Under the pieces are notes generated by a model. That model saw nothing but the letters and a program-made list of their open reading frames with translations. It was not told where the DNA came from and ran no database searches. A DNA stretch of 64,000 nucleotides. Source: PXAP01 sp964421595. Lineage in GTDB: Bacteria; Bacteroidota; Bacteroidia; Bacteroidales; PUMT01. Shown in pieces: positions 55,577 through 64,000 of this stretch. The stretch covers positions 1 to 64,000 of the forward strand of contig CAYQXY010000005.1 in assembly GCA_964421595.1 (NCBI GenBank). Reading direction: 5' to 3'. Within the stretch, counting starts at the first letter, position 1; each line of letters starts with the position of its first letter. The translations under genes were made by a program, and so were the position numbers.

Positions 55577-56314
55577 ATGAAAACTAAATCAGTTTTATTA
55601 ACAGCAATTTTTATATTAACCGCATTGACTATGGAAGCACAAAGAGGTATACCCGAAGTGACTGAGGTGCAGGAGCCTGTCCCTCAAATTGTAACGCCAG
55701 GCGATGGTACAGCTCCTCCCTCTGATGCTATCGTCCTTTTTGATGGCAGCGATCTGTCAAATTGGGTTAACGGTAAAGGTGAGCCTGCCGGATGGGATGT
55801 GAAGGACGGAGCAATGACAGTTGTACCTGGTACCGGGGGTATCCAGACCAAACAAGGTTTTGGCGATGTTCAGCTGCATGTTGAATGGCGATCACCATCA
55901 GTAGTGAAAGGAGAAGGCCAGGGTCGGGGAAACAGTGGAGTTTTCCTGATGGGCAGATACGAAATACAGGTTCTTGATTCATATGAAAACCATACTTACC
56001 CAAACGGCCAGGCTGCATCTGTATACAAGCAGCACATACCCCTTGTAAATGCAACAAAAAAACCTGGAGAATGGCAGACTTATGATATTATTTTCACTGC
56101 CCCCAGATTTAATGAGCAGGGCAGGGTTTCCCATCCGGCAAGGGTCACGGTAATACATAACGGAGTACTTGTTCAGAATAATATTGAGATATGGGGCACT
56201 ACCCAGTATATCGGGCTGCCAACCTATACAAAACATGAAGACAAACTGCCCCTGAGTTTGCAGGACCATGGAGATCTTGTAAGTTTTCGTAATATATGGA
56301 TAAGGGAATTGTAA
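55577..56314 (+). CDS. DUF1080 (3-keto-disaccharide hydrolase family) exported protein
   Basis: A 245-residue protein with a signal peptide (cleavage near residue 21, TMEAQ). The mature part is a single DUF1080 jelly-roll lectin/glucanase-like domain: FDGSDLSNWVNGKGEPAGW, the FGDVQLHVEWRSP strand, GRGNSGVFLMGRYEIQVLDS, and the Trp-rich PGEWQTYDIIFTAPRF. Recent work assigns 3-keto-glucoside hydrolysis to some members (family knowledge); the substrate here is not known. It begins a short carbohydrate-related stretch with the AGE-family gene and the aldo/keto reductase. Confidence 0.87.
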   Translation: MKTKSVLLTAIFILTALTMEAQRGIPEVTEVQEPVPQIVTPGDGTAPPSDAIVLFDGSDLSNWVNGKGEPAGWDVKDGAMTVVPGTGGIQTKQGFGDVQLHVEWRSPSVVKGEGQGRGNSGVFLMGRYEIQVLDSYENHTYPNGQAASVYKQHIPLVNATKKPGEWQTYDIIFTAPRFNEQGRVSHPARVTVIHNGVLVQNNIEIWGTTQYIGLPTYTKHEDKLPLSLQDHGDLVSFRNIWIREL

Positions 56315-56340
56315 GTTTGTTCAGGTAATGATTGCTATCT

Positions 56341-56375
56341 GATCCCCGGCAGCATTTGTTGGGGATCATCTTTTA
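56341..56375 (+). terminator. Probable terminator of the DUF1080 gene
   Basis: GATCCCC (56341-56347) pairs with GGGGATC (56361-56367) over a 13-base loop and is followed by ATCTTTTA. It is a moderate rather than strong terminator, 26 bases past the stop codon. Confidence 0.55.
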
Positions 56376-56664
56376 CTATCCTTCAGACAACATAATCAGG
56401 CTTTATCCGGAGATTGGAAAAGAGACTGTAAGGCAGCATGAACCATGTCTGCGGAAATAATTGAATTCAACATCTGAAATATATTGCCAGATATCTTTTT
56501 AACACTTGTAGAATCGACCGTATAACTATAAAGAATGGATGATTCATTTGTGGCAACCACTTAATTTTGACTTAAAATTTAATTTCTTTGATGCAAATTT
56601 TATTAAAGATAAAAATATGGCATCTTTTTCCGGTATTTGAATGAAAAATTAAACCTGAGTTTTT
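56376..56664. other. Gene-free spacer before the AGE-family gene
   Basis: AT-rich, with no convincing frame. It presumably holds the promoter of the epimerase gene, but no TTTG/TAnnTTTG pair at the right spacing was found. Confidence 0.45.
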
Positions 56665-57945
56665 ATGAGAATATGCATGCTGATATCCATAATGATGTTT
56701 CCGGTTATTTCCGGGTGCGCTGCAAAGGATAGTATACCTTCCGCAGATAAGGAAATATTAATTAAGTTAAGGGATGAGATAGTTGATGATCTTCAGATGA
56801 ACCTGCTGCCATTCTGGAAAGAGAATTCGCCAGACAATGATGATCCGAATCTGGGTTTTTACGGGGCAATTACAAACGATGGCACGGGTGTCGCCGATGC
56901 AAAAAAGCATAATGTTCTTTTTACAAGATATTTGTGGACCTATTCAGCCGCCAGCAGGGTGCTTGGTGATCAGGTGTCGCTTGAGCTGGCACACAGGGCA
57001 TATAATTATCTTTCGTCATTTTTCTGGGATGACATCCATGGAGGTGTCTTCTGGGAACTTAACGCAGATGGAACAGTTTTCGATTCAACCAAGATGACTT
57101 ATGGCCTTTCTTTTGCCATATATTCCCTGTCTGAATATTACCGGGTTAGCCAAAATGAAGAGAGTTTGCAAAAAGCTGTCAGATTGTTTCATCTGATCGA
57201 AGAGAATGTAAAGGATCAGGAGTATGGCGGCTATCTTGAAGCTTTTGCATCTGACTGGAGATACCTTGAGGGTGAAGGTATTGCCGCCGGACAGAGCAAG
57301 TCAATGAATACCCACTTACACCTTCTTGAAGCATATACAAATTTATACCGTGTCTGGCCCGATATGGAACTGGAAAAAAGCATATACGACCTTATCGGGA
57401 TTTTTAAAAAACATATTCTGAATACCGGGACTCTACACCAGGAACTTTTTTTTAAGAGGGACTGGTCCGTCTATGGCAGGTTTGATTCATATGGACATGA
57501 CATAGAATTCTCCTGGCTGTTTGATGAGGCAGGAAAAGTCCTGAATGACCCTTACCTGGTCAGGCAAATACAGGAACTTTCGGTCGGCATTGCAAAAGTT
57601 CAGCTTTCCGAAGGCATGAACCCCCGGGGTGCAATGATCTATGAAAAGGAGGGCGATGACCATTACCGGAAAAATATATCGTGGTGGGTTCAGGCTGAGG
57701 CAGTTGTCGGCTTTTTAAATGCCTATGAACTTTCCCGTGATCCTGAATTCCTGTCAGCTGCCGCAGGTGTCTGGAATTTCATCAGAGATAATATGATCGA
57801 CAGACAGTTTGGCGGCTGGTACGCCGATCTTGATGAAAACGGTAAACCCCGTCCGGGCCGTATGAAGGGTGATTCATGGACGGGTCCCTATCACAATGTC
57901 AGAATGGGGCTTGAGGTTTATGAGCGCCTCCATAATATCGATTAA
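56665..57945 (+). CDS. AGE-family epimerase/isomerase lipoprotein
   Basis: A 426-residue (alpha/alpha)6-barrel protein of the N-acylglucosamine 2-epimerase / cellobiose 2-epimerase family. Markers are KHNVLFTRYLWTYSAASRVL, QSKSMNTHLHLLEAYTNLY, SYGHDIEFSWLFDEA (catalytic His region) and ISWWVQAEAVVGFLNAYEL. A lipobox (PVISGC, C18) predicts a lipoprotein, which is unusual because characterised members are cytosolic. The motif pattern is closer to cellobiose 2-epimerase than to the mammalian-type GlcNAc epimerase. It may act on oligosaccharides in the periplasm. Confidence 0.88.
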   Translation: MRICMLISIMMFPVISGCAAKDSIPSADKEILIKLRDEIVDDLQMNLLPFWKENSPDNDDPNLGFYGAITNDGTGVADAKKHNVLFTRYLWTYSAASRVLGDQVSLELAHRAYNYLSSFFWDDIHGGVFWELNADGTVFDSTKMTYGLSFAIYSLSEYYRVSQNEESLQKAVRLFHLIEENVKDQEYGGYLEAFASDWRYLEGEGIAAGQSKSMNTHLHLLEAYTNLYRVWPDMELEKSIYDLIGIFKKHILNTGTLHQELFFKRDWSVYGRFDSYGHDIEFSWLFDEAGKVLNDPYLVRQIQELSVGIAKVQLSEGMNPRGAMIYEKEGDDHYRKNISWWVQAEAVVGFLNAYELSRDPEFLSAAAGVWNFIRDNMIDRQFGGWYADLDENGKPRPGRMKGDSWTGPYHNVRMGLEVYERLHNID

Positions 57946-57956
57946 TTAAGCTACTG

Positions 57957-58907
57957 TCATGTTCTGAATAGTGGTTCGATTTCCATCGCCCTGGCCTTAA
58001 GAGACGATTCCTCGGCAACTGTAAGGGGACGGTAATGATGAACCCTGTCGAGTGCTTTTAGAAACAGATTCATATTTCCCGGTGGAATGATACATGACAC
58101 TTTCTTAGACATTGAAAATCGTAAAGCCTGATCAAAAAGATCATCTTCAAGAACCGGCTTATACCAGACATTCGGGTAAAAACGTTCTTCTCCCTGCCGC
58201 AGACCGCGCTCTGCCATAGATTTCAATACCAGGATGCCCAGATTTCTTTCCACTGCCTTGTCATATACCCTGGGTCCGAAATTTCCATTGTGCCAGCAAG
58301 CAAAATTAATCGGGAACATAACAGTATCAAAATCATAATTTTCAAGTGCCAGCAGTGCAGCTTCCTCAGTATGTGCCGAGAAACCAACATATCTGATCTT
58401 TCCCTGTTTTTTTGCATCCATAACTGCCTCCATGGCTCCGCCACGGGCGAATGATTTTTCTACATCATCAATACTGGTAAGCGCATGAAGCTGATAAAGA
58501 TCAAAATGATCTGTACGGAGCTTTTTAAATGACTCCTTCATTTCCTCTTCAACTCCTGATTTGTCTCTCCGGCCACTCTTACAGGAGAGAAAGCAATCCT
58601 TGCGATAAGGTTCAAGCGCAGGTCCCAGAAGTTCTTCAGAGTTACCATAACTTGGTGCAACATCATAGTAGTTTATTCCGGCTTCCCATGCCCTGGCAAC
58701 CAGTCGGTTAGAAAACTCCTGCGAATTGGTATTAAGCATTATACCGCCAAATGCTATAGCAGAAATGCTTTCACCTGTCCGGCCAAGAATACGTCGGGGA
58801 ACCTGCCTGTTTCCGAACATGTCAAGGGAGGACCACAGTGGAGTCAGGGGAAGACTTAACAGACTTCCTCCTACAATGCTGCGCTGCAAAAATGTTCTTC
58901 GTTCCAT
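57957..58907 (-). CDS. Tat-exported aldo/keto reductase
   Basis: A 316-residue aldo/keto reductase with an N-terminal Tat-like signal (MERRTFLQRSIVGG then a hydrophobic stretch). The catalytic tetrad is visible: Asp and Tyr in NYYDVAPSYGNSEELLG, Lys in FLSCKSGRRD and His in YQLHALTS. NADPH-dependent carbonyl reduction is expected; the substrate is unknown. A GTG at 58937 overlapping the aconitase stop (GTGA) would extend it by 10 residues and hide the Tat motif from the start, so the ATG at 58907 is preferred. It lies 27 bases downstream of acnA. Confidence 0.88.
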   Translation of the reverse strand: MERRTFLQRSIVGGSLLSLPLTPLWSSLDMFGNRQVPRRILGRTGESISAIAFGGIMLNTNSQEFSNRLVARAWEAGINYYDVAPSYGNSEELLGPALEPYRKDCFLSCKSGRRDKSGVEEEMKESFKKLRTDHFDLYQLHALTSIDDVEKSFARGGAMEAVMDAKKQGKIRYVGFSAHTEEAALLALENYDFDTVMFPINFACWHNGNFGPRVYDKAVERNLGILVLKSMAERGLRQGEERFYPNVWYKPVLEDDLFDQALRFSMSKKVSCIIPPGNMNLFLKALDRVHHYRPLTVAEESSLKARAMEIEPLFRT

Positions 58908-58933
58908 AGGGTTAAGATATTTGTGTTTATGAA

Positions 58934-61714
58934 TCACTGAACTAAAAACTGCCTGAGTACATATTGCAAAATGCCACCATTTTTATAATAGGCTGTTTCA
59001 ATGCCCGAATCGAGTCTGGCTTCTACCCTGAATACCTTTATATTGCCAGTCTCATCATGAGCCATTACCTCCATTTTCTTACCGGGTCTTATTTCATCAG
59101 CAATACCTTTTATTGTGAATTTTTCCCTGCCGGTAAGTCCCAGAGACCCGGCATTATCGCCCTTCATGAACTGAAGGGGCAATACTCCCATTCCAATAAG
59201 GTTGCTTCTGTGAATCCTTTCATAACTCTCAGCTATAACAGCTTTTATGCCAAGCATAAATGTTCCTTTTGCTGCCCAGTCCCTGCTCGATCCACTACCA
59301 TATTCCTTGCCGGCAATAACAATAAGCGGAACATTATTCTCCCGGTATAGTTTTGCAGCGTCATACACGCTCATCTCTTCACCCGATGGTAAGTAATTTG
59401 TATATCCGCCTTCCATGACCGAAAGCCTGTTTCTTATTCTGACATTGGCAAATGTTCCCCTTACCATAATCTCATCATTTCCCCTCCGGGAACCATATGA
59501 ATTAAAGTCCTTTCTTTCTACTCCCTTTTCAAGAAGATATTTGCCGGCAGGACTTTTTGTGCTGAATGCGCCGGCAGGAGAAATGTGATCAGTAGTTATG
59601 CTGTCGCCAAGTAAAAGAAGAACCCTCGAATCTATAATATCTTTAGGAGGGGCTGGCTCAATATCAAGATCGTCAAAAAACGGTGCTTCCTTTATATAAG
59701 TTGAATTACTGTCCCATTGATACACCTTATCCTGTGGAACCTCCATTTTTTTCCATAAGCTGTCTCCCTCAAAAATTTTACTGTAGTTATTCTCAAAATC
59801 CTTTTCCGTCAGCACCTTGCTCATGATTTCATAAATTTCCCCGGACGATGGCCACAGATCTTTAAGGTATACGGGATTCCTGTCAGCATCCCAGTCCAGT
59901 GGCTCATTCAGCAGGTCGATATCCATGCGTCCGGCTATGGCATAAGCAACAACAAGCAATGGTGACATCAGATAGTTGAGCTTGATCTGAGGATGAACAC
60001 GTGCCTCAAAATTGCGGTTTCCGGAAAGGACTGATGCGACAACCAGTTCATGCTCATCGATAGCTTTTGCTATGTGACCGGGAAGTGGCCCTGAATTACC
60101 TATGCAACTGGTACACCCATATCCCACAAGATGAAATCTCTGGGATTCAAGATCTTTCAATAATCCGGAATTGCTCAGATAGTCAGTGACAACCTTTGAT
60201 CCCGGAGCCAGGGAGGTTTTCACCCAGGATTTGGTAAAAACACCTCTTTCTCTTGCTTTCCTGGCCACCAGTCCGGCACCTATCATAACGCTTGGATTTG
60301 AAGTGTTGGTACAGGAAGTAATGGCTGCCAGTACAACAGATCCGTCACTGAGCCGGAATTTCTCATCCAGGTATTCGATTTCTACCGAATTATGACCATG
60401 GAACTGATCTGATTCATCAATGTCAATTTCATCAGGTACGATCTCTGAGTCAGATTGTTGCTGGGAATTTCCGCCTTCTCCCTTCCACCTGATTATATCC
60501 GGTGTGCCTGGTTTAATGTGCTTCCGGTAATAATCAGACTCCATATGGTCGAGAAAGGCTGTACTGGCTTTACGCAAAAGGATTTTATCCTGGGGACGTT
60601 TTGGCCCGGCTATAACTGGTTCAACATCATTCAGGTCGAGCTCCAGAACATGCGAATAAACCGTGGTCTCCTCTCCGGTTCTCCAAAGCATATTATTTTT
60701 ACAGTATGTTTCAACAAGATCAATCTGTTCCTGTGGCCGGTTTGTGCGTTTCATATATTCCAGTGTCTGACTGTCGACAGGAAAATAGGTAACTGTGCAG
60801 CCAAACTCAGGAGACATGTTTGATATAGTTGCCCTGTCGGGGACCGTGAGACCGTCAAGTCCGTCGCCAAAGACCTCAACAAACTTTCCGACTACCCCAT
60901 AAGAGCGAAGTAATTTGGTTATTGTAAGTACAAGGTCGGTTGCTGTGGTACCAGCCGGCATTTTTCCTGAAAGTTTCAATCCAATTACCTCAGGCATAAT
61001 GAAGTATATGGGTTGTCCAAGGATCGCTGCCTCTGCTTCGATCCCTCCAACTCCCCATCCGATAACCCCTATGCCATTGACCATGGGGGTATGGCTGTCG
61101 GTGCCGACAAGGGTGTCGGGGAATATCATACCGTCTCTGGTTATAACTCCCTGAGCCAGATATTCAAGGTTTACCTGGTGACAGATCCCCATACCCGGGG
61201 GGACTACAGAGAAATTATCAAATGCCTTCTGAGCCCATTTTAAAAACTGGTATCTCTCTTTATTTCGGCTGTATTCCAGTTCTACATTCTTTATTAAAGA
61301 GTCATCAGTGCCAAAATAATCAACCTGTACTGAATGGTCAATTACCAGGTCGACTGGTATCAGGGGATTGATTTTGTCAGGGTTCTTCCCTTTACGTGCC
61401 ATTTCTGCGCGAAGGGAGGCTATGTCAACTACCGCAGGTACCCCTGTGAAATCCTGCATTAAAACTCTGGCTGGTTTGTAGGGAATATCCTTGTCGACAG
61501 CCTCAGGTTTCCAGTTGAGCAGGGTTTCAATGTTTTCTCCGGTAATTGCAAAACCATCAAAATTCCGGATTGCATTCTCCAGCAGGATCCTGACAGAGAA
61601 GGGCAGATGTGCGACAGGATGACCAAGTTTCTCAAGTTTGGGTAAACTGAAAAATGTATATTCACCCTTCAGGGTAGATATCCGGTCCTTAATTTTATCA
61701 GCAAGATGAGCCAT
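58934..61714 (-). CDS. acnA: Aconitate hydratase (AcnA type)
   Basis: A 926-residue [4Fe-4S] enzyme interconverting citrate and isocitrate. It has the long AcnA/IRP-type layout: FTGVPAVVDIASLR, DLVIDHSVQVDYFG, VGTDSHTPMVNGIGV, the cluster cysteines in ITSCTNTSNPS and GYGCTSCIGNSGPLP, and the swivelling C-terminal domain with LLLGDSITTDHISPAG and KEYGSGSSRDWAAKG. Many Bacteroidota instead use the mitochondrial-type AcnB-like enzyme, so the AcnA form is worth recording. The aldo/keto reductase follows with nearly no gap. Confidence 0.96.
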   Translation of the reverse strand: MAHLADKIKDRISTLKGEYTFFSLPKLEKLGHPVAHLPFSVRILLENAIRNFDGFAITGENIETLLNWKPEAVDKDIPYKPARVLMQDFTGVPAVVDIASLRAEMARKGKNPDKINPLIPVDLVIDHSVQVDYFGTDDSLIKNVELEYSRNKERYQFLKWAQKAFDNFSVVPPGMGICHQVNLEYLAQGVITRDGMIFPDTLVGTDSHTPMVNGIGVIGWGVGGIEAEAAILGQPIYFIMPEVIGLKLSGKMPAGTTATDLVLTITKLLRSYGVVGKFVEVFGDGLDGLTVPDRATISNMSPEFGCTVTYFPVDSQTLEYMKRTNRPQEQIDLVETYCKNNMLWRTGEETTVYSHVLELDLNDVEPVIAGPKRPQDKILLRKASTAFLDHMESDYYRKHIKPGTPDIIRWKGEGGNSQQQSDSEIVPDEIDIDESDQFHGHNSVEIEYLDEKFRLSDGSVVLAAITSCTNTSNPSVMIGAGLVARKARERGVFTKSWVKTSLAPGSKVVTDYLSNSGLLKDLESQRFHLVGYGCTSCIGNSGPLPGHIAKAIDEHELVVASVLSGNRNFEARVHPQIKLNYLMSPLLVVAYAIAGRMDIDLLNEPLDWDADRNPVYLKDLWPSSGEIYEIMSKVLTEKDFENNYSKIFEGDSLWKKMEVPQDKVYQWDSNSTYIKEAPFFDDLDIEPAPPKDIIDSRVLLLLGDSITTDHISPAGAFSTKSPAGKYLLEKGVERKDFNSYGSRRGNDEIMVRGTFANVRIRNRLSVMEGGYTNYLPSGEEMSVYDAAKLYRENNVPLIVIAGKEYGSGSSRDWAAKGTFMLGIKAVIAESYERIHRSNLIGMGVLPLQFMKGDNAGSLGLTGREKFTIKGIADEIRPGKKMEVMAHDETGNIKVFRVEARLDSGIETAYYKNGGILQYVLRQFLVQ

Positions 61715-61808
61715 ATTGTACTTTTTGTTTTATGATATAAAAATAAGCAATAGTGTTGATACCACCAAGATCAATGCACCGGTAGTGCTTATCAGGATAC
61801 AAAAACAC

Positions 61809-61835
61809 AAAAAGCGGCCGTTCAGCCGCTTTTTT
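61809..61835 (-). terminator. Terminator of rocD (bidirectional form)
   Basis: AAAGCGGC (61811-61818) pairs with GCCGCTTT (61825-61832) over a 6-base loop. On the minus strand TTTTTGTG follows the stem; on the plus strand TTTTTT follows it. It lies about 20 bases past the rocD stop. Confidence 0.8.
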
Positions 61836-61854
61836 ATTAAAATAAGAAATTATG

Positions 61855-63066
61855 TTAATCAAAATATTTGATTGATTGTGCAATAAGCCCGACTGCTTCA
61901 AGTAACTGCGATTCATTAATTACAAGCGGGGGAGCGAAACGAATAATATGCCCATGGGTAGGTTTTGCAAGAACACCGTTCTCCATCATTTTCAGACAAA
62001 CATCCATTGCCGTCTTGCCATTTTTAGGTTTTATTACTATGGCATTCAGAAGGCCTTTCCCACGTACCTCCTGTATCATTTCAGAATCGACCTTTTTGAG
62101 TTCTTCCCTGAATATCTTACCAAGCCGTTCGGCGTTTTCTGCCAGATTTTCATCCTTAACAACTTTAAGGGCCGCCATGGCAACTTTAGCTGCTACCGGG
62201 TTGCCTCCAAAAGTGGAGCCATGTTCTCCCGGCTTTATTGTCAGCATAATTTCATCATCGGCCAGAACAGCCGATACGGGAAATACTCCTCCTGAAAGAG
62301 CCTTCCCAAGGATAAGAATATCAGGCCTCACCTGTTCATGATCACATGCCAGCAGCTTGCCTGTCCGCGCTATGCCGGTCTGCACTTCATCGGCTATCAT
62401 GAGTACATTATATTTCTTGCACAATTCAGATACCTTTTTCAGGTAACCTTCATCCGGCACAAATACACCGGCTTCACCCTGAATTGGCTCAACCAGGAAC
62501 CCTGCCACATTGGGGTCCTGTAATTCCTTTTCAAGGGCTGCAATATCATTATATGGTATTGTAACGAATCCGGGAGTAAACGGACCATAATCTTTCTTTG
62601 CATCAGGATCGGTGGAGATAGAAACTATTGTTATAGTCCGACCGTGAAAATTATTTTCGCAAACCAGAATTTTGGCCTTGTCTTTTTCTACTCCTTTTTT
62701 AAGATAAGCCCATTTGCGACACAGCTTAAGTGCAGTTTCATCTCCTTCAACACCTGTATTCATGGGCAATACCTTGTCATATCCAAAGTAACTGGTAATA
62801 AACTCTTCATATTCACCAAGACAGGAATTATGAAAGGCTCTCGAGGTAAGTGTAAGCTTTTTTGCCTGACCGATAAGAGCATCTACAATCTTTGGATGGC
62901 AATGTCCTTGATTTACAGCCGAGTAGGCAGAGAGGAAATCAAAATAGCGTTTACCTTCAACATCCCATACAAAAATACCTTCGCCACGGTCAAGTACTAC
63001 CGGTAACGGGTGGTAGTTATGCGCCCCGAATTTTTCTTCCCTGTTAATATAATCCTGTGTAGTCAT
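61855..63066 (-). CDS. rocD: Ornithine aminotransferase
   Basis: A 403-residue class III PLP aminotransferase that exchanges ornithine with 2-oxoglutarate to give glutamate semialdehyde and glutamate. Features are NYHPLPVVLDRGEGIFVWDVEGK, NTGVEGDETALKLCRKW (ornithine-type; GDE in place of GSE), MIADEVQTGIARTGKLL and the Schiff-base lysine in LILGKALSGGVFPV. The GVEGDE motif separates it from acetylornithine aminotransferases. The ATG at 63066 was chosen; an upstream one at 63105 adds 13 residues with no family match. It ends at a clear terminator. Confidence 0.95.
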   Translation of the reverse strand: MTTQDYINREEKFGAHNYHPLPVVLDRGEGIFVWDVEGKRYFDFLSAYSAVNQGHCHPKIVDALIGQAKKLTLTSRAFHNSCLGEYEEFITSYFGYDKVLPMNTGVEGDETALKLCRKWAYLKKGVEKDKAKILVCENNFHGRTITIVSISTDPDAKKDYGPFTPGFVTIPYNDIAALEKELQDPNVAGFLVEPIQGEAGVFVPDEGYLKKVSELCKKYNVLMIADEVQTGIARTGKLLACDHEQVRPDILILGKALSGGVFPVSAVLADDEIMLTIKPGEHGSTFGGNPVAAKVAMAALKVVKDENLAENAERLGKIFREELKKVDSEMIQEVRGKGLLNAIVIKPKNGKTAMDVCLKMMENGVLAKPTHGHIIRFAPPLVINESQLLEAVGLIAQSIKYFD

Positions 63067-63443
63067 AATAAAGAGTTTAAATATTAAAATTTCCTGTTTT
63101 TCCAATTTTAGTGCAATCTTAACACAAGTTTTTCTAATTACAAAAGGGAAGTATACATTTCGGCAATTTAAAATTTCTGTCGAATTAATTCAGAAAATAC
63201 TATTATGGCACAAAAAAGAGATGAATTATGCACCTGACAAATATTGCTAAATACACTTGATTGTGCACGCTGAATCTACCTTAGGCCAGGGCAAAAAAAA
63301 GAAGAAAATAATACATGGGTGATCCATCGGAATTGAAACACTGAATATGAATTACCAGCTAAACATAATTTCTTGATTATTAATTTGATTAACCTGCTTT
63401 ATACAGATGAAAGGGTTGACCAGATAATGTGCTGCAGTAATTC
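63067..63443. other. Gene-free spacer with motif copy C
   Basis: An AT-rich interval between rocD and the SGNH-like gene, both on the minus strand. It contains the third 22-bp near-palindrome (63307-63328). No promoter consensus for rocD or other feature was recognised. Confidence 0.5.
63307..63328 (+). repeat. Intergenic near-palindromic motif, copy C
   Basis: AATAATA followed by CATGGGTGATCCATC. The 15-bp core is identical to copy A. It lies about 240 bases upstream of rocD and about 115 bases past the end of the SGNH-like gene. Confidence 0.6.
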
Positions 63444-64000
63444 CTAATTGGCTAATTTCAATCTTAACCGGGGATCTAATTCCATGATTTTGCTAACCAC
63501 TTCATTAGCTGCAATTCTTCCGCCTTCTTCTGTCCAGTGATCGTCTGTACCATAATAAACATATTCTTCTGCATTCATATAGGGCTTATAGAGATTTATA
63601 AAATCAACATTAAGGCTTGCCAGATTATCATAAAGCCGGGGAAGAAAATTATTGTAGTCAGCCTCCGGATCAACAATATGATGATAAATAGTGTATTTTG
63701 CCGGAACCGGAAGGAAAATAAGCTGCAACTTGTGCTCATTCCAGAGGTAATCACTCGTCTTTCTTATGTTTTCAGCTATTTTATAAATTTCTTCATCACT
63801 GAACTGATAATAAAAGCTTGTCATTTCTTCATTTAACTGATCATAATTAAACAACCACGGCGTTTTATCCTCAAGGGAGTATTTAGGGGTATAACTTGAA
63901 ATGTAGCCAAACCAGTCAAATTGACGAGTAGATATGTATGTATTAATGTCAGAAACTATATAACTTCTCTGAAGCATTGCCTTCAAAAGCTCATCAGTCC
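63444..64000 (-). CDS. SGNH/AlgX-like protein, C-terminal part (cut by window edge)
   Basis: The frame is open to the window end, so only the last 185 or so codons are seen. The segment YYGTDDHWTEEGGRIAANEV carries the DHW triad motif of AlgJ/AlgX/DltD-like SGNH enzymes, which usually transfer or remove acetyl groups on polysaccharides together with a membrane O-acyltransferase (MBOAT). LIFLPVPAKYTIYHHIVDPE fits the same family. The N-terminus and any MBOAT partner would lie beyond the edge. An in-frame TTG at 63986 is not taken as the start because coding continues past it. Confidence 0.75.
   Translation of the reverse strand, partial: TDELLKAMLQRSYIVSDINTYISTRQFDWFGYISSYTPKYSLEDKTPWLFNYDQLNEEMTSFYYQFSDEEIYKIAENIRKTSDYLWNEHKLQLIFLPVPAKYTIYHHIVDPEADYNNFLPRLYDNLASLNVDFINLYKPYMNAEEYVYYGTDDHWTEEGGRIAANEVVSKIMELDPRLRLKLAN

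Noticed and set aside
57868..57878. GGGTGATTCAT inside the AGE-family gene, resembling the intergenic palindrome
   Set aside because: It lacks the CAT start and AT-rich flank of the other copies and encodes a conserved GDSWTGPYHN-type segment, so it is a coding coincidence.

Overview
The window looks like chromosomal DNA of a member of the phylum Bacteroidota, probably Bacteroidales or a relative. This is inferred from several signs: promoters of the TTTG-N19-TAnnTTTG type (clearest before the HU gene), few Shine-Dalgarno sequences, PorT-like outer-membrane barrels, lipoproteins with an acidic CDDEE start, a DUF6132 protein, and moderately AT-rich sequence. No phage, insertion sequence, CRISPR array, rRNA or plasmid function was seen. 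The content is mostly housekeeping metabolism.

Layout. 1-4.2 kb: two serine tRNAs, an HU protein, a TrmH-type RNA methylase, a LytTR response regulator and a class III aminotransferase. 4.2-11.4 kb: small hypothetical proteins, one of them a degenerate receiver with a C-terminal membrane anchor; HtpG; an outer-membrane barrel; an aspartate-type aminotransferase; a CheY-like regulator. 11.7-21.2 kb: a YihY/BrkB membrane protein, then on the minus strand a complete RND efflux operon (adaptor, pump, TolC) and a copper P-type ATPase with its small HMA chaperone. 21.7-31.1 kb: a stand-alone trpB and a full histidine operon (hisG-D-C-B-H-A-F-IE). Each is preceded by its own leader-peptide attenuator: the trp leader reads W-L-W and the his leader contains four consecutive His codons. 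31.6-37.6 kb: a di-haem peroxidase lipoprotein, OsmC, a large lipoprotein with four ~191-residue repeats, a small barrel and MsrA. 37.6-49.8 kb, minus strand: argR-argG-argH-(proB-like)-proB-proA-gltB-gltD, reading as one arginine/proline/glutamate block. The argR promoter carries two ARG-box-like palindromes 21 bp apart. 50-64 kb: an erythromycin-esterase-family protein, a DUF2459 protein, a membrane spermidine-synthase-like protein, an exported Pcm, a DUF1080 protein, an AGE-family epimerase lipoprotein, a Tat-type aldo/keto reductase, aconitase, ornithine aminotransferase, and the end of an SGNH/AlgX-like protein cut by the window edge.

How it works together. Amino-acid supply dominates. 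GltBD makes glutamate, ProB/ProA turn it into glutamate semialdehyde, RocD links that to ornithine, and ArgG/ArgH finish arginine. The his and trp units are wired to sense their own charged tRNAs. The most notable unexplained signals are a proB paralogue that has lost its catalytic motifs but is kept beside the intact gene, and a 22-bp near-palindromic motif found three times, each time between genes.
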